From NCBI GenBank assembly GCA_963731205.1, contig CAVSUJ010000002.1, positions 2,170,001-2,234,000 on the forward strand: DNA of 64,000 nucleotides, written 5' to 3'. The notes below the pieces were generated by a model. That model had not been told where the DNA came from, ran no database searches, and saw only the letters and a program-made list of their open reading frames with translations. This document shows, piece by piece, positions 35,555-44,806 of the stretch (positions are counted from its first letter, which is position 1; each line of letters starts with the position of its first letter). The stretch comes from DATAZK01 sp963731205. Lineage in GTDB: Bacteria > Actinomycetota > Actinomycetes > Frankiales > Frankiaceae. The position numbers were made by a program, and so were the translations under genes.

Positions 35555-36337
35555 TCAGGGGCTGGAGATCCGATTCAGTCCCGGCGGCAGGGCTGACGCG
35601 GCCGCGCGGTCGAGCAGCCAGAGGGTGCGGGCGCGTCCCTTCGCACCGGCTGCCGGCACCTGAAGCGGGCCGGCGCCCGACAGCGCCAGCCGCGCGGCGT
35701 CGGCCTTCTCGCCCCCGGCGGCGACGACCCACACCTCGTTGGCTGACTGGATGGCGAGCTGGGTCATCGTGACGCGGGTGGGCGGCGGCTTGGGACAGTT
35801 GCGCACCGCCGCGACGGTGCGTTCCTCGTGGGCGGCCGGTGACTCCGGGAAGATCGACGCGACATGGCCTTCGGGGCCGAGGCCGAGCAGCAGGATGTCG
35901 AAGCGCGGCACCGGCCCGTGGTCTTCCGGCCGGGCTCGCGAGGCCAGCGCCTGCGCGTAGCGCGCGGCCGCAGCGTCGGGATCGTCGCCGTCCTCGCCGC
36001 CGGCCCAGCCCATCGGGAAGACCCGCGCCGGGTCGACGTCGACATGGTCGAGCAGCGCCTCGCGGGCGCCCTTCTCGTTGCGCTCGTCGCTGTCCCGGGA
36101 GACGAACCGCTCGTCGCCCCACCAGACATCGAGGCGGTGCCAGTCCACCGCCTCGACCGCCGGGCTCTCACGCACGGCACGCAGGGCGGCGCCGCCGATG
36201 CCGCCGCCCGTCAGCACCAGGCTGGCGCTGCCCTTGGACGCCTGAGCATCGACGAGGCGGGTGATGATGCGCGCCGCGACGGCCTTGGCCAGCAGCCCCG
36301 CGTCACGGTGGACGATGACCTCGGCGTCGGCGCTCAC
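35555..36337 (-). CDS. pgl: 6-phosphogluconolactonase
   Basis: Hydrolyses 6-phosphogluconolactone in the oxidative pentose phosphate pathway (DevB/SOL family). 260 residues with LVLTGGGIGG, WHRLDVWWGDERFVSRDSDERN, and ILLLGLGPEGHVASIFP, all family hallmarks. The GTG at 36337 overlaps the opcA stop (GTGA), so it is translated last in the tkt-tal-zwf-opcA-pgl minus-strand operon. Confidence 0.95.
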   Translation of the reverse strand: MSADAEVIVHRDAGLLAKAVAARIITRLVDAQASKGSASLVLTGGGIGGAALRAVRESPAVEAVDWHRLDVWWGDERFVSRDSDERNEKGAREALLDHVDVDPARVFPMGWAGGEDGDDPDAAAARYAQALASRARPEDHGPVPRFDILLLGLGPEGHVASIFPESPAAHEERTVAAVRNCPKPPPTRVTMTQLAIQSANEVWVVAAGGEKADAARLALSGAGPLQVPAAGAKGRARTLWLLDRAAASALPPGLNRISSP

Positions 36338-37575
36338 TTCTTGGCCGACCCCGAGCCGCTGCGCTTGGTCGCCGAGGCCTTGGACGCCGAGCCTTTTGCT
36401 GAGGCCTTTGTTGCTGAGGCCTTGGCAGGTGACGCCTTGGTGGCCTTGGTGGCCTTGGTGGCCTTGGTGGCTTTTGTTGCCTTGGCGGGTTTGGCGGCCG
36501 CGCTCACCTTGGTGGACTTCGCCGCAGCCTTCTTGGCCGGCGCCCGGCGCGTCTTTTCATCCGCTTGGGTGAGCTCGGCCCCGTCGGCCGGCGACGTGCC
36601 GTTCATCGGGTCGTGCCAGATGTGCTCGCGCTTGGGGGAGCGACGGTTCAGGTTCTTCACGCCGGTCCACGACGAGAGCGCCTCGGCGAAGACCTCGTCG
36701 GCATCGAGCCTGCGCACGTCCTCGGCGAGCAGATCGCCGAGATCGCGAGGGGCGAGCGGCATGACCCGATCGGCCTGATCGCTGCGGGTGATGACCGCGC
36801 TGCGCTCGTCGATCCGCTTGATCGACAGCTGCGCTGGGGCGCCGTTCTCCGACAGCTCGAACGACACTTCCTGGATCTCGCGGCCTGCCCCGGAGCTCGA
36901 CACGGTGTGGTGAACGTCGACCCCGAGCTTGCTGCGCAGCCAGCCGACGAGAAGCGCGGTGGGCGGGGTCTGGGCGCCCACCACCGTCGCCGACTTCGGG
37001 GTTCCCGAAAGTGAGTCGAACGCGGCTGCCACGAGGGCGCGCCAGCTCGTCGTCCGCGCCCACGAGAGGTCGGTGTCGCCGGGCGCGTAATCAACTGCCC
37101 GCTGATGCAGCGCCGCCATCGGATCGTTGCTGTACATGCTCTCGGTGACGCGACGGTCGGCGAAGACGCCCAGCGGGTCGTACGCGATCTTGTCGGGCAT
37201 GGCCCCGTGCCACCACGTGACGACGGGGGCGTCAGGCGCGAGCAGCGGCAGCACGACCGACTCCGCGTGCAGAGCGAGCCGGCCGAACATGCGCATGACG
37301 ACGGCCTCACCGGGACCGAGTCGCCCGCCGATCAGCACCTCGGCGTCAAGGCGCGGCTCGGGTGCTTCGAGGTGGCGCCGCACCACCAGCAGGATGCGGC
37401 ACGGGTGAGCCGACGCGGCAGCCTTGGCGGCGGCTTCGGCCTGGGCGACGCTCTCCTGGTCGGTGACGACGACGAGCGTGAGCGCGAGCCCGAAGGCCAG
37501 CGCGCCGGCGGAGCGGCGTTCGGCTTCCAGCGCTCGGACGACGTCGGAGCCGGTGGTGTCCCACAGCGTGGTCAC
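36334..37575 (-). CDS. opcA: Glucose-6-phosphate dehydrogenase assembly protein OpcA, with Lys/Ala-rich tail
   Basis: Allosteric/assembly partner of Zwf in cyanobacteria and actinobacteria. 413 residues. The OpcA domain occupies about 1-335 (MTTLWDTTGSDVVRALEAER start; PVVTWWHGAMPD; SRDLGDLL-type end region). The final 75 residues are Lys/Ala/Ser/Thr-rich with a repeated KAT unit encoded by 9-bp tandem repeats; most OpcA proteins end before this. The GTG at 37575 has GGGAG upstream on the minus strand. It overlaps pgl and lies 70 bp after zwf. Confidence 0.93.
   Translation of the reverse strand: MTTLWDTTGSDVVRALEAERRSAGALAFGLALTLVVVTDQESVAQAEAAAKAAASAHPCRILLVVRRHLEAPEPRLDAEVLIGGRLGPGEAVVMRMFGRLALHAESVVLPLLAPDAPVVTWWHGAMPDKIAYDPLGVFADRRVTESMYSNDPMAALHQRAVDYAPGDTDLSWARTTSWRALVAAAFDSLSGTPKSATVVGAQTPPTALLVGWLRSKLGVDVHHTVSSSGAGREIQEVSFELSENGAPAQLSIKRIDERSAVITRSDQADRVMPLAPRDLGDLLAEDVRRLDADEVFAEALSSWTGVKNLNRRSPKREHIWHDPMNGTSPADGAELTQADEKTRRAPAKKAAAKSTKVSAAAKPAKATKATKATKATKATKASPAKASATKASAKGSASKASATKRSGSGSAKK
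36434..36472 (-). repeat. 9-bp tandem repeats encoding KAT units in opcA
   Basis: About four consecutive copies of GCCTTGGTG (plus-strand view), coding for Lys-Ala-Thr on the minus strand in the OpcA tail. Such repeats are prone to slippage, so tail length may vary between strains. Confidence 0.7.
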
Positions 37576-37634
37576 GCGATTCTCCCAGCAGGATCAGTGT
37601 TTTCGGGGACTGGCTGCAGGACGCTCGCGGGTTG

Positions 37635-37650
37635 CATGAACAGGTTCATG
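37635..37650. promoter_or_regulatory. 16-bp inverted repeat at the zwf stop codon
   Basis: CATGAAC-AG-GTTCATG, a perfect 7-bp inverted repeat with a 2-nt spacer. It overlaps the zwf stop codon and precedes opcA. Could be a regulator site or a chance palindrome; too short to act as a terminator. Confidence 0.3.
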
Positions 37651-39184
37651 GACGCCGCCACGACCGTCCCTCGCGGGCCAGCATCTCGTCCGCCGCGCGC
37701 GGTCCCCATTCGCCCGCCCGGTACAGGTGCGGTTTCTTGCCGGCCCAGAACTCTTCCAGCGGATCGATGACCCGCCAGGAGTGTTCGACCTCCGCGTTAC
37801 GGGGGAACAGGCTCTGATCGCCGATGAGGACGTCGAGAATGAGCCGTTCGTACGCCTCGGGCGAGCCCTCGGTGAAGGCTTCGCCGTAGAGAAAGTCCAT
37901 GGAGACGTCGCGGACCTCCATCAGCGTGCCGGGCACCTTGGAGCCGAAGCGCAGCGTGACGCCCTCGTCCGGCTGCACGCGCACCACGAGCTGGTTCTGG
38001 CCGAGCTCGGTCGTGTCGGTCGCCTCGAACGGCAGGTGCGGCGCGCGCTTGAACGACACCGCGATCTCGGTGACGCGTCGCGGCAGACGTTTGCCGGTGC
38101 GCAGATAGAACGGCACCCCGGCCCAGCGCCGGGTCTCGACGCCGAGCCGCACCGCGGCGTAGGTCTCGGTCGTCGAACCTTCGGGAACGCCGTGCTCCTC
38201 GAGGTAGCCGGGGACGCGCTGACCGGCCAGCCAGCCCTGCTCGTACTGGCCGCGGATCGCATCGTGTTCGAGGTCGTCAGGGATGGAAACAGCCCCGAGA
38301 ACCTTGACCTTTTCGGCCCTGAGCGCATCCGCCTCGAAGGAGACGGGCTCTTCCATGGCGGTCAGCGCAAGCAGCTGCATCAGGTGGTTCTGCAGCACGT
38401 CGCGGGCCGCGCCGGCGGAGTCGTAGAACCCGGCCCGGCCCCCGATCCCGACGTCTTCGGCCATCGTGAATTGCACCGAGTCGACGAAGTTGCTGTTCCA
38501 GATCGGCTCGAAGAGCGTGTTGGCGAAGCGCAGCGCGAGCAGGTTCTGGACGGTTTCCTTACCGAGGTAGTGGTCGATGCGGAACACGTCGTTGGCCGTG
38601 AAGACGTTGTCCACCAAGGCGTTCAGCTCGCGCGCGGATTTCAGGTCATGACCGAAGGGCTTCTCCACGACCACCCGGCGCCAGCCGCCGGACTGCTCGT
38701 TGGAGGCCATGCCGGTGCGTTCCATCTGCTTCAGGACGGCGGGGAAAGCCGGCGGCGGGATGGAGAGGTAGAAGGCCGCATTGCCGCTGATGCCGTGGCT
38801 GTGCTCGAGGTCGATCAGCTGCTGGTGCAAACGGTCGAAAGCGTCGTCGTCGTCGAAGGATCCCGGGACGAAGCGGATGCTGTCGGCGAGCCGCTTCCAG
38901 ACCTCCTCCCGAAACTCCGTGCGGGCATGGCTTTCCGCCGACGTCCGCGCGAGCTCAGCGAAATCGCCGTGGCCCCAATCGCGTCGCGCAAAGCCCAGCA
39001 GCACGAAGCCCGGCGGGAGCAGACCTCGATTGGCGAGGTCGTAGATCGCCGGGATGAGCTTCTTGGTGGCCAGGTCGCCCGTGACGCCGAAGACGACGAG
39101 CGCGCACGGATCAGGGACCCGCGGCAGCCGGCGGTCACGTGGATCGCGCAGCGGATTGGACCGCTGAGCAAGAGCTTCCGTCAC
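37646..39184 (-). CDS. zwf: Glucose-6-phosphate dehydrogenase
   Basis: NADP-linked first step of the oxidative pentose phosphate pathway. 512 residues with the nucleotide-binding VVFGVTGDLATKKLIPAIYDL, VVVEKPFGHDL, the active-site signature RIDHYLGKETVQN, and a C-terminal EHSWRVIDPLEEFW. The GTG at 39184 overlaps the tal stop (GTGA). The open frame runs on to 39901 within tal, but this is antisense-free out-of-frame extension and not part of the protein. Confidence 0.96.
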   Translation of the reverse strand: MTEALAQRSNPLRDPRDRRLPRVPDPCALVVFGVTGDLATKKLIPAIYDLANRGLLPPGFVLLGFARRDWGHGDFAELARTSAESHARTEFREEVWKRLADSIRFVPGSFDDDDAFDRLHQQLIDLEHSHGISGNAAFYLSIPPPAFPAVLKQMERTGMASNEQSGGWRRVVVEKPFGHDLKSARELNALVDNVFTANDVFRIDHYLGKETVQNLLALRFANTLFEPIWNSNFVDSVQFTMAEDVGIGGRAGFYDSAGAARDVLQNHLMQLLALTAMEEPVSFEADALRAEKVKVLGAVSIPDDLEHDAIRGQYEQGWLAGQRVPGYLEEHGVPEGSTTETYAAVRLGVETRRWAGVPFYLRTGKRLPRRVTEIAVSFKRAPHLPFEATDTTELGQNQLVVRVQPDEGVTLRFGSKVPGTLMEVRDVSMDFLYGEAFTEGSPEAYERLILDVLIGDQSLFPRNAEVEHSWRVIDPLEEFWAGKKPHLYRAGEWGPRAADEMLAREGRSWRRP

Positions 39185-40287
39185 TTCTGCGCCCCCAGCT
39201 GTTCGGTGACGGCCTCGATGAGCTGATTCCAGGAATCCTCGAACTTGTCGACGCCCTCGCGCTCCAGAGTGTCGACGACGTCGTCGTAATCCACGCCGAC
39301 CGCCTTGAGCTCGTCCAGGACGCGCTGCGCGTCGACGTAATGACCGCGGACGGTGTCGCCCTCGATGACGCCGTGGTCGAACACCGCGTCCATGGTGGCT
39401 TCCGGCATGGTGTTGACGGTGTCGGGGGCGACCAGGTCGACCACGTACATGGTGTCGGAGTAATTCGGGTCCTTGACGCCGGTCGAGGCCCAGAGCGGAC
39501 GCTGGGTCTTCGCGCCGGCAGCGGCCAGCGCCTTCCAGCGGTCTCCGGCGATCATGTTCTCGTAGTGCTGATAGGCGAGCCGTGCGTTGGCGACAGCCGC
39601 CTTGCCGAGCAGCTCCTTGGCTTCCTTCGTCCCGATCTTCCCGAGCCGCTTGTCGACCTCGGTGTCGACCCGGCTGACGAAGAAGGACGCCACCGAACCG
39701 ATGCGTGACAGGTCGATGCCGGACTTCTGGGCGCGCTCCATGCCCTCGAGGAAGGCGTCCATCACGAGGTCGTAGCGGGCCAGGCTGAAGATCAGCGTGA
39801 CGTTGACGCTGATGCCTTCCGAGATGGCCTGGCTGATGGCCGGCAGGCTCGCCAGCGTCGCCGGGATCTTGATGAAGAGGTTGGGCCGGTCGACGAGCCA
39901 CCAGAGCGCCCGGGCCTCGGCGATCGTCTTGTCGTAGGAGCCGGAGATCCGCGGGTCGACCTCGATCGACACGCGACCGTCGACGCCGTCGCTCGCGTCG
40001 TAGGCCGGGCGCAGGACGTCGCAGGCGTCGCGCACGTCCTTGGTCGTGATCGAGCGCAGCGCCTCCCCGACATCGACACCGCGTGTGGCGAGGTCGGCCA
40101 GCTGCGGGTTGTACAGATCGCTGCCGGAGATGGCCTTCTGGAAGATCGTCGGGTTGGTGGTGACGCCGACGAGGCTGCGGTCGCGGATGAGGTCGGACAG
40201 GTTGCCCGTCTGCAGCCGGTCGCGGCTGAGGTCATCGAGCCAGACGGCGACACCGGCCTCGGAAAGCTGGCGTAGTGGATCGCTCAT
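39181..40287 (-). CDS. tal: Transaldolase (Tal type, bacterial long form)
   Basis: Transfers dihydroxyacetone units between sugar phosphates in the non-oxidative pentose phosphate pathway. 368 residues with the N-terminal GVTTNPTIFQKAI, the IKIPAT block, VNVTLIFSLARY, and WASTGVKDPNYSDTMYVVDLV, where the Schiff-base region lies. ATG 40287 has GAAGGG upstream. An in-frame extension to 40440 overlaps tkt and is unconserved. It lies 28 bp after tkt and overlaps zwf. Confidence 0.96.
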   Translation of the reverse strand: MSDPLRQLSEAGVAVWLDDLSRDRLQTGNLSDLIRDRSLVGVTTNPTIFQKAISGSDLYNPQLADLATRGVDVGEALRSITTKDVRDACDVLRPAYDASDGVDGRVSIEVDPRISGSYDKTIAEARALWWLVDRPNLFIKIPATLASLPAISQAISEGISVNVTLIFSLARYDLVMDAFLEGMERAQKSGIDLSRIGSVASFFVSRVDTEVDKRLGKIGTKEAKELLGKAAVANARLAYQHYENMIAGDRWKALAAAGAKTQRPLWASTGVKDPNYSDTMYVVDLVAPDTVNTMPEATMDAVFDHGVIEGDTVRGHYVDAQRVLDELKAVGVDYDDVVDTLEREGVDKFEDSWNQLIEAVTEQLGAQK

Positions 40288-40315
40288 GGGGAGCCCTTCT
40301 GTGCTCGGTGGCCGG

Positions 40316-42428
40316 CTAGTTACCGGTGGTGGAGCCGTGGGTGGCCCCGACCTTGGACAGGCTGGAGTGCGCCGCGGCAACGATGCGCTCCGGAGTGATG
40401 CCGAACTGCTCGTAGATGATGTTGTACGGCGCGCTGGCACCGAAGTGCTCCAGGGAGATGCTCTCGCCGGAGTCGCCGGTGAAGTCGCGCCAGCCCAGCG
40501 ACACGGCCGCTTCCACCGATACGCGGGCCTTGACGCTCGGCGGCAGGACGGTCTGCTGGTAGCTCAGGTCCTGGTCGAGGAACCACTCGCGACACGGCAT
40601 CGAGACGACGCGGGTGGGGGTCCCTTCGGCCTCGAGGGACTCGCGGGCCTTGAGCGCGAGGCTGACCTCGGATCCCGTGGCGATCAGGATCACCTTCGGC
40701 GTACCGACACTCGCTTCGGCGAGCACGTACGCCCCCTTCGCCGTTCCCTCGGCACTTTCGAACTCGTCGCGGTCGATGGTCGGCACGGCCTGGCGGGAGA
40801 GCGCCAGGGCGACGGGCCGATCGTGCTGCTCGAGCGTGGTCCGCCAGGCGATCGACCGTCTCGTTGGCATCGGCCGGCCGCACGACGTCGAGGCCCGGGA
40901 TCGCCCGCAGGGCGGCGAGATGCTCGACCGGCTGGTGGGTGGGCCCGTCGCCACCGAGACCGATCGAATCGTGGGTCCAGACGTAGATCACCGGCAGCTT
41001 CATCAGCGCGGCGAGCCGAACCGAGCCGCGCATGTAGTCGCTGAAGACCAGGAACGTGCCGCCGTAAGGGCGGGTGCCGCCGTGGAGCGCGATGCCGTTC
41101 ATCGCCATCCCCATGGCATGCTCGCGGATCCCGAAGTGCAGCGTGCGCCCGTACGGGCCACGATCGTCAGCGGTATCGGCCTCGAAGGACAGTGCGCCCT
41201 TCATGCTCGTGTTGTTGCTGCCCGCGAGGTCGGCCGACCCACCCCACAGCTCGGGAAGCACATCGGCCAGAGCGCTCAGGACCTCGCCCGAGGCCGCGCG
41301 AGTGGCCATGCCCTTGGCATCTGCCTTGTAGGACGGCAGCGCCTTCTCCCAGCCGTCCGGCAGCCGCCGTGCGCGCAGCCGGTCGAGCAGCTCGGCGCCC
41401 TTCGGGTTGCCCTTTCGCCATGCCTGGTAACGGGTTTCCCACGCCGCGTGCGCCTCGCGTCCACGATCGACCACCTCGCGGGCGTGTGCCACCACCTCGT
41501 CCGGGATCGAGAAGCTGGCGTGGGGGTCGAGGCCCATCACCTCTTTGGTCGCCGCAACCTCATCGACGCCGAGGGCGCTGCCGTGGGCCTTGCCGGTGTT
41601 CTGCAGGTGCGGCGCCGGGAAGCCGATGATGCTGCGCATCCGGATGAAGCTGGGGCGGCCGGTCTCGGCCTGCGCGGCCTTGAGCGCCTTGCGGAGCGCG
41701 TTCACGTCTTCGGAGTCGGCGACGTCCTGCACGTGCCAGCCGTACGCCGCATAGCGCGCAGCGACGTCCTCGCTGAAAGCCACATCCGTGTTGCCCTCGA
41801 TGGAGATGTGGTTGTCGTCATAGATGACGACGAGGTTGCCCAGGCGCTGATGGCCCGCGAGGCTGCTGGCCTCCGCGGAGACGCCCTCCTCCATGTCGCC
41901 GTCCGAGACGAACACCCAGATGGTGTGATCGAAGACGCTCTCGCCGACCTTCGCGTCGGGGTCGTACAGCCCGCGCTCGCGCCGCGCCGCCATCGCCATG
42001 CCGACAGAGGCGGCGACGCCCGAACCCAGCGGGCCGGTCGTGACTTCGACGCCGATGGTGTGGCCGTGCTCCGGGTGACCGGGAGTGAGGCTGCCCCACT
42101 GCCGGTAGAGCTTGAGGTCCTCGAGCGTGAGGCCGTAGCCCGACAGGTAGAGCTGGATGTAGAGCGTGAGGCTGGAATGCCCGCACGAGAGAACGAAGCG
42201 ATCGCGTCCGACCCAGTCGGGATCGGTCGGGTCGTGCCGCAGGAATTCCTGGAACAGCAGGTAAGCCGCGGGCGCCAGGCTCATCGCGGTGCCGGGATGG
42301 CCATCGCCGGCCGCCTGTACCGCGTCCATGGCGAGCGCCCGGATGTGATCGACGGCTTGCCGGTCGAGGTCTGAGGACCAACCGCTTTCGGCGGACTTGC
42401 CTGCAGACCGTTCTTTGGTGGTCGTCAC
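40316..42428 (-). pseudogene. tkt: Transketolase, one-base frameshift in the pyrimidine domain
   Basis: Thiamine diphosphate enzyme exchanging two-carbon units in the pentose phosphate pathway. From GTG 42428 the frame gives a normal first 525 residues: GDGHPGTAMSLAPAAY, SDGDMEEGVSAEA, the GIREHAMG block, and ALRAIPGLDVVRPADANETV. Near 40850 the frame breaks. Dropping one base there (within a CGATCG context) continues as IAWRTTLEQHDRPVALALSR and the normal C-terminus ending TGN at 40316. The repaired product would be about 703 residues, the family length. As tkt is normally needed, a sequencing insertion is the simplest reading. tal, zwf, opcA and pgl follow in the same direction. Confidence 0.9.
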
Positions 42429-42799
42429 GCGGCCAACTCCTTCCGAGCATGTCTGCTATGCAGGTAAAACGCTACTCGCGGCGGTGCGCAGCCGTGCGGG
42501 CAACGCTGTGACCGGAGATCGGCAATCGTCTCGTCGATGAGATCGACAATGGTCTCGTCGATGAGATCGACAACGCCCGGTCAACTGGATCATTCCGTGT
42601 TCGTCGTGATTGGCCTACCCCTGGGGCTGGGGTTCACCACTTGGTAACCCACTCGAGCACGTGGGAGGTCCGGATCCGGCCGATGCGTCGGCTTGCTGAC
42701 ATCAAGGACGGTTAGAGTAGGTACCGCGTTGGATCGCCCTGCGGCAGAGCGCCGCCCGAGCTCGGTTTGTCGCCGCGCCCGCCTACGGATGAGGTCTGT
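42429..42799. other. Divergent tkt/ctaB intergenic region
   Basis: 371 bp with no coding signal I can support. It must carry the promoters of the minus-strand tkt operon and plus-strand ctaB. It contains the tandem inverted repeats at 42529-42573. A possible -10-like TAGAGT near 42714 lies before ctaB, but no matching -35 at normal spacing was convincing. Confidence 0.6.
42529..42573. promoter_or_regulatory. Tandem pair of inverted repeats, candidate operators
   Basis: A 21-bp sequence occurs twice with a 24-bp period. Each copy contains GTCGAT-GAG-ATCGAC (42533-42547 and 42557-42571), a perfect 6-bp inverted repeat with a 3-bp spacer. Position about 100-145 bp upstream of the tkt start suggests sites for a dimeric regulator of tkt and/or ctaB. 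The regulator is not identified. Confidence 0.5.
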
Positions 42800-43810
42800 T
42801 TGTCCCTCCTGGCTCCGCCCGGTTCGCGCCGGACTCCGGCGCGCCGCGTAGTCCCCGCCGAAGCCGGCACCGAGTCAGCTGAGCGGGAGAGCGAGCAGGT
42901 CACAGCCGTCCCCGACCTCGAAGTCACCGGCCGCGTCAGGCTCGCCCATCGCATCCAGGCCTACATCGCGCTCACCAAGCCGCGGATCATCGAGCTGCTG
43001 CTCGTCACCACGGTGCCGGCCATGGTGCTGGCCGCCCGCGGGTTTCCCGGCGGCTGGCTGGTGGTTGCCACCCTCGTCGGCGGCAGCCTCGCCGCGGGCA
43101 GTGCCAATACGATCAACTGCTACGTCGATCGCGACATCGATCAGGTCATGCACCGCACGCGCTCGCGTCCGCTGGTGCGCCATGAGGTGGCCCCGCGTTC
43201 AGCGCTGATCTTCGGGCTCGTGCTGGCCGTCCTCGCGACCGTCGAGCTGGGCTTCACCACCAACTGGCTGTCGGCGGTGCTCGCCGATGGCGCCATCGCG
43301 TTCTACGTCTTCGTCTACACGATCGGCCTCAAGCGCCGGACCCCGTCCAACATCGTGATCGGCGGCGCAGCCGGCTGCTTCCCGGTCCTGATCGGCTGGT
43401 CGGCCGTAACAGACTCGGTGGGCTGGTCGGCTGTCCTGCTCTTCGTGATCGTTTTCCTGTGGACCCCTCCGCACTTCTGGGCGCTCGCGATGCGCTTCCG
43501 CGATGATTACGCGGCCGCCGGAGTGCCGATGCTTCCGGTGGTGGCCACGCCGGTGGCGGTCGCCCGGCGGATCGTCGCCTACTCGTGGCTGATGGTGCTG
43601 GCGTCGCTCGCGCTGGTGCCGGTCGGCCGGCTCGGGCTGATCTACCTGGTGTCAGCCGCCGTCACCGGCGGGTGGTTCATCGTCGAGTCCCACGCGCTGC
43701 TAGCTCGCGCCGCCGCCGGCCGCGACCCGCGCCCGATGCGGCTCTTCCACCTCTCGATCACCTATCTGACGCTGCTCTTCCTGGCCATCGCCATCGACCA
43801 GCTGGTCTGA
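42800..43810 (+). CDS. ctaB: Protoheme IX farnesyltransferase (heme O synthase)
   Basis: UbiA-family membrane prenyltransferase converting heme B to heme O for cytochrome oxidase. About nine membrane helices; the Asp-rich prenyl-diphosphate motif NCYVDRDIDQVMHRTRSRPL and the later WTPPHFWALAMRFRDDY are diagnostic. The start is uncertain: TTG 42800 (GAGG five bases upstream) gives 336 residues, TTG 42767 gives 347. The first 45 residues are unconserved. The 3' end (LTLLFLAIAIDQLV) overlaps the ctaA frame on the other strand by 111 bp. Confidence 0.93.
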   Translation: MSLLAPPGSRRTPARRVVPAEAGTESAERESEQVTAVPDLEVTGRVRLAHRIQAYIALTKPRIIELLLVTTVPAMVLAARGFPGGWLVVATLVGGSLAAGSANTINCYVDRDIDQVMHRTRSRPLVRHEVAPRSALIFGLVLAVLATVELGFTTNWLSAVLADGAIAFYVFVYTIGLKRRTPSNIVIGGAAGCFPVLIGWSAVTDSVGWSAVLLFVIVFLWTPPHFWALAMRFRDDYAAAGVPMLPVVATPVAVARRIVAYSWLMVLASLALVPVGRLGLIYLVSAAVTGGWFIVESHALLARAAAGRDPRPMRLFHLSITYLTLLFLAIAIDQLV

Positions 43811-44746
43811 TCCGGCTGACCTGGCGGGCACTCGCCCGGTCAGGGAGAGGCGCAAGTACAGCGCGAGGATCCAGAGCAGGGTTGCTCCCGCGACGTGGAT
43901 CGCGACAAGCCCGGTCGGCACGCCCAGGAAGTACTGCGTGAAGCCGATGGCAACCTGCCCGACGACCGTGATGGCCAGCGCCGTCGACAGCGCGCGGGTG
44001 ACCCGCGGGCCCGGCGCGATCCGGGCGGCGAAGAGCATCGCCAGGACGAGACCGGTGAGCAGCATGGCCGAATCGGCGTGCAGCTGAGCCGCGCTGCGGA
44101 TGTTGATGGCGAAGCGCTGGACGTCGCCGGTGTCGCCGCTGTGCGGGCCGGCGCCGGTGACGACCGTGCCCAGGATCAGGACCGCGCCGGCCGCGACGGC
44201 CAGCAGATCAGCGAGCAGGACGAGCTCGCGGCGGGCGAGCCGCACCGTCGTACCGGGGGCCTGACGCGCCCGGACGTCGAGGACGGCCGCGTTCCACAGC
44301 AGCAGCATCGAGACCAGGAAGTGGCCGGCGACGAGAGCCGGGTTCAGGTGGAAGATCACCGTGAGACCGCCGAGGACGGCCTGGGCCACGAACCCGAGGA
44401 CCAGCCCGCCCGACAGGACCGTGAGCTCGCGGCGCCGCTCGCGCAGACGCAACGAGCCGATCACAACCGCCGCGATGACGAGGCCGACTCCGAGGCTGAC
44501 CAGCCGGTTGCCGAACTCGACGACGCCGTGCAGCGCGAACTGCGAACGGGCGACGAAGGATCCGTCACCGCACTCGGGCCAGGTCGGGCAGCCGAGGCCG
44601 CTCTTGGTCAGCCGCACCGCCGCGCCCGTCACGACGATCAGCCCGAGCAGCACCATGGCGACGCGCGTGAGCCGGGCGTAGAGCGGGGCGGGCAGCGGGC
44701 GGCGCAGTGCCGCGATTCGTTGTCCCAAAGTCCCAGTGGTCGACAT
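43700..44746 (-). CDS. ctaA: Heme A synthase (COX15/CtaA family)
   Basis: Oxidises heme O to heme A for aa3-type cytochrome oxidase. 348 residues, eight membrane helices in two repeats. The conserved GCPTWPECGD motif near residue 53 contains the CtaA cysteine pair, and histidines occur in ALHGVVEFGNRL, AGHFLVSM, QLHADSAM and AIHVAGA. The ATG is at 44746. The last 45 residues are charged, unconserved and antisense to the ctaB 3' end, so the natural C-terminus may lie nearer 43830 if a base is miscalled. Divergent from the ATP-grasp gene (60 bp). Confidence 0.92.
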   Translation of the reverse strand: MSTTGTLGQRIAALRRPLPAPLYARLTRVAMVLLGLIVVTGAAVRLTKSGLGCPTWPECGDGSFVARSQFALHGVVEFGNRLVSLGVGLVIAAVVIGSLRLRERRRELTVLSGGLVLGFVAQAVLGGLTVIFHLNPALVAGHFLVSMLLLWNAAVLDVRARQAPGTTVRLARRELVLLADLLAVAAGAVLILGTVVTGAGPHSGDTGDVQRFAINIRSAAQLHADSAMLLTGLVLAMLFAARIAPGPRVTRALSTALAITVVGQVAIGFTQYFLGVPTGLVAIHVAGATLLWILALYLRLSLTGRVPARSAGSDQLVDGDGQEEQRQIGDREVEEPHRARVAAGGGAS

Positions 44747-44806
44747 TTGCGACCAGCGTACGGGCGAGAGGTGGGGTCAGCGTTGGGACCTTCGTAAGCT
44801 GCCGGG

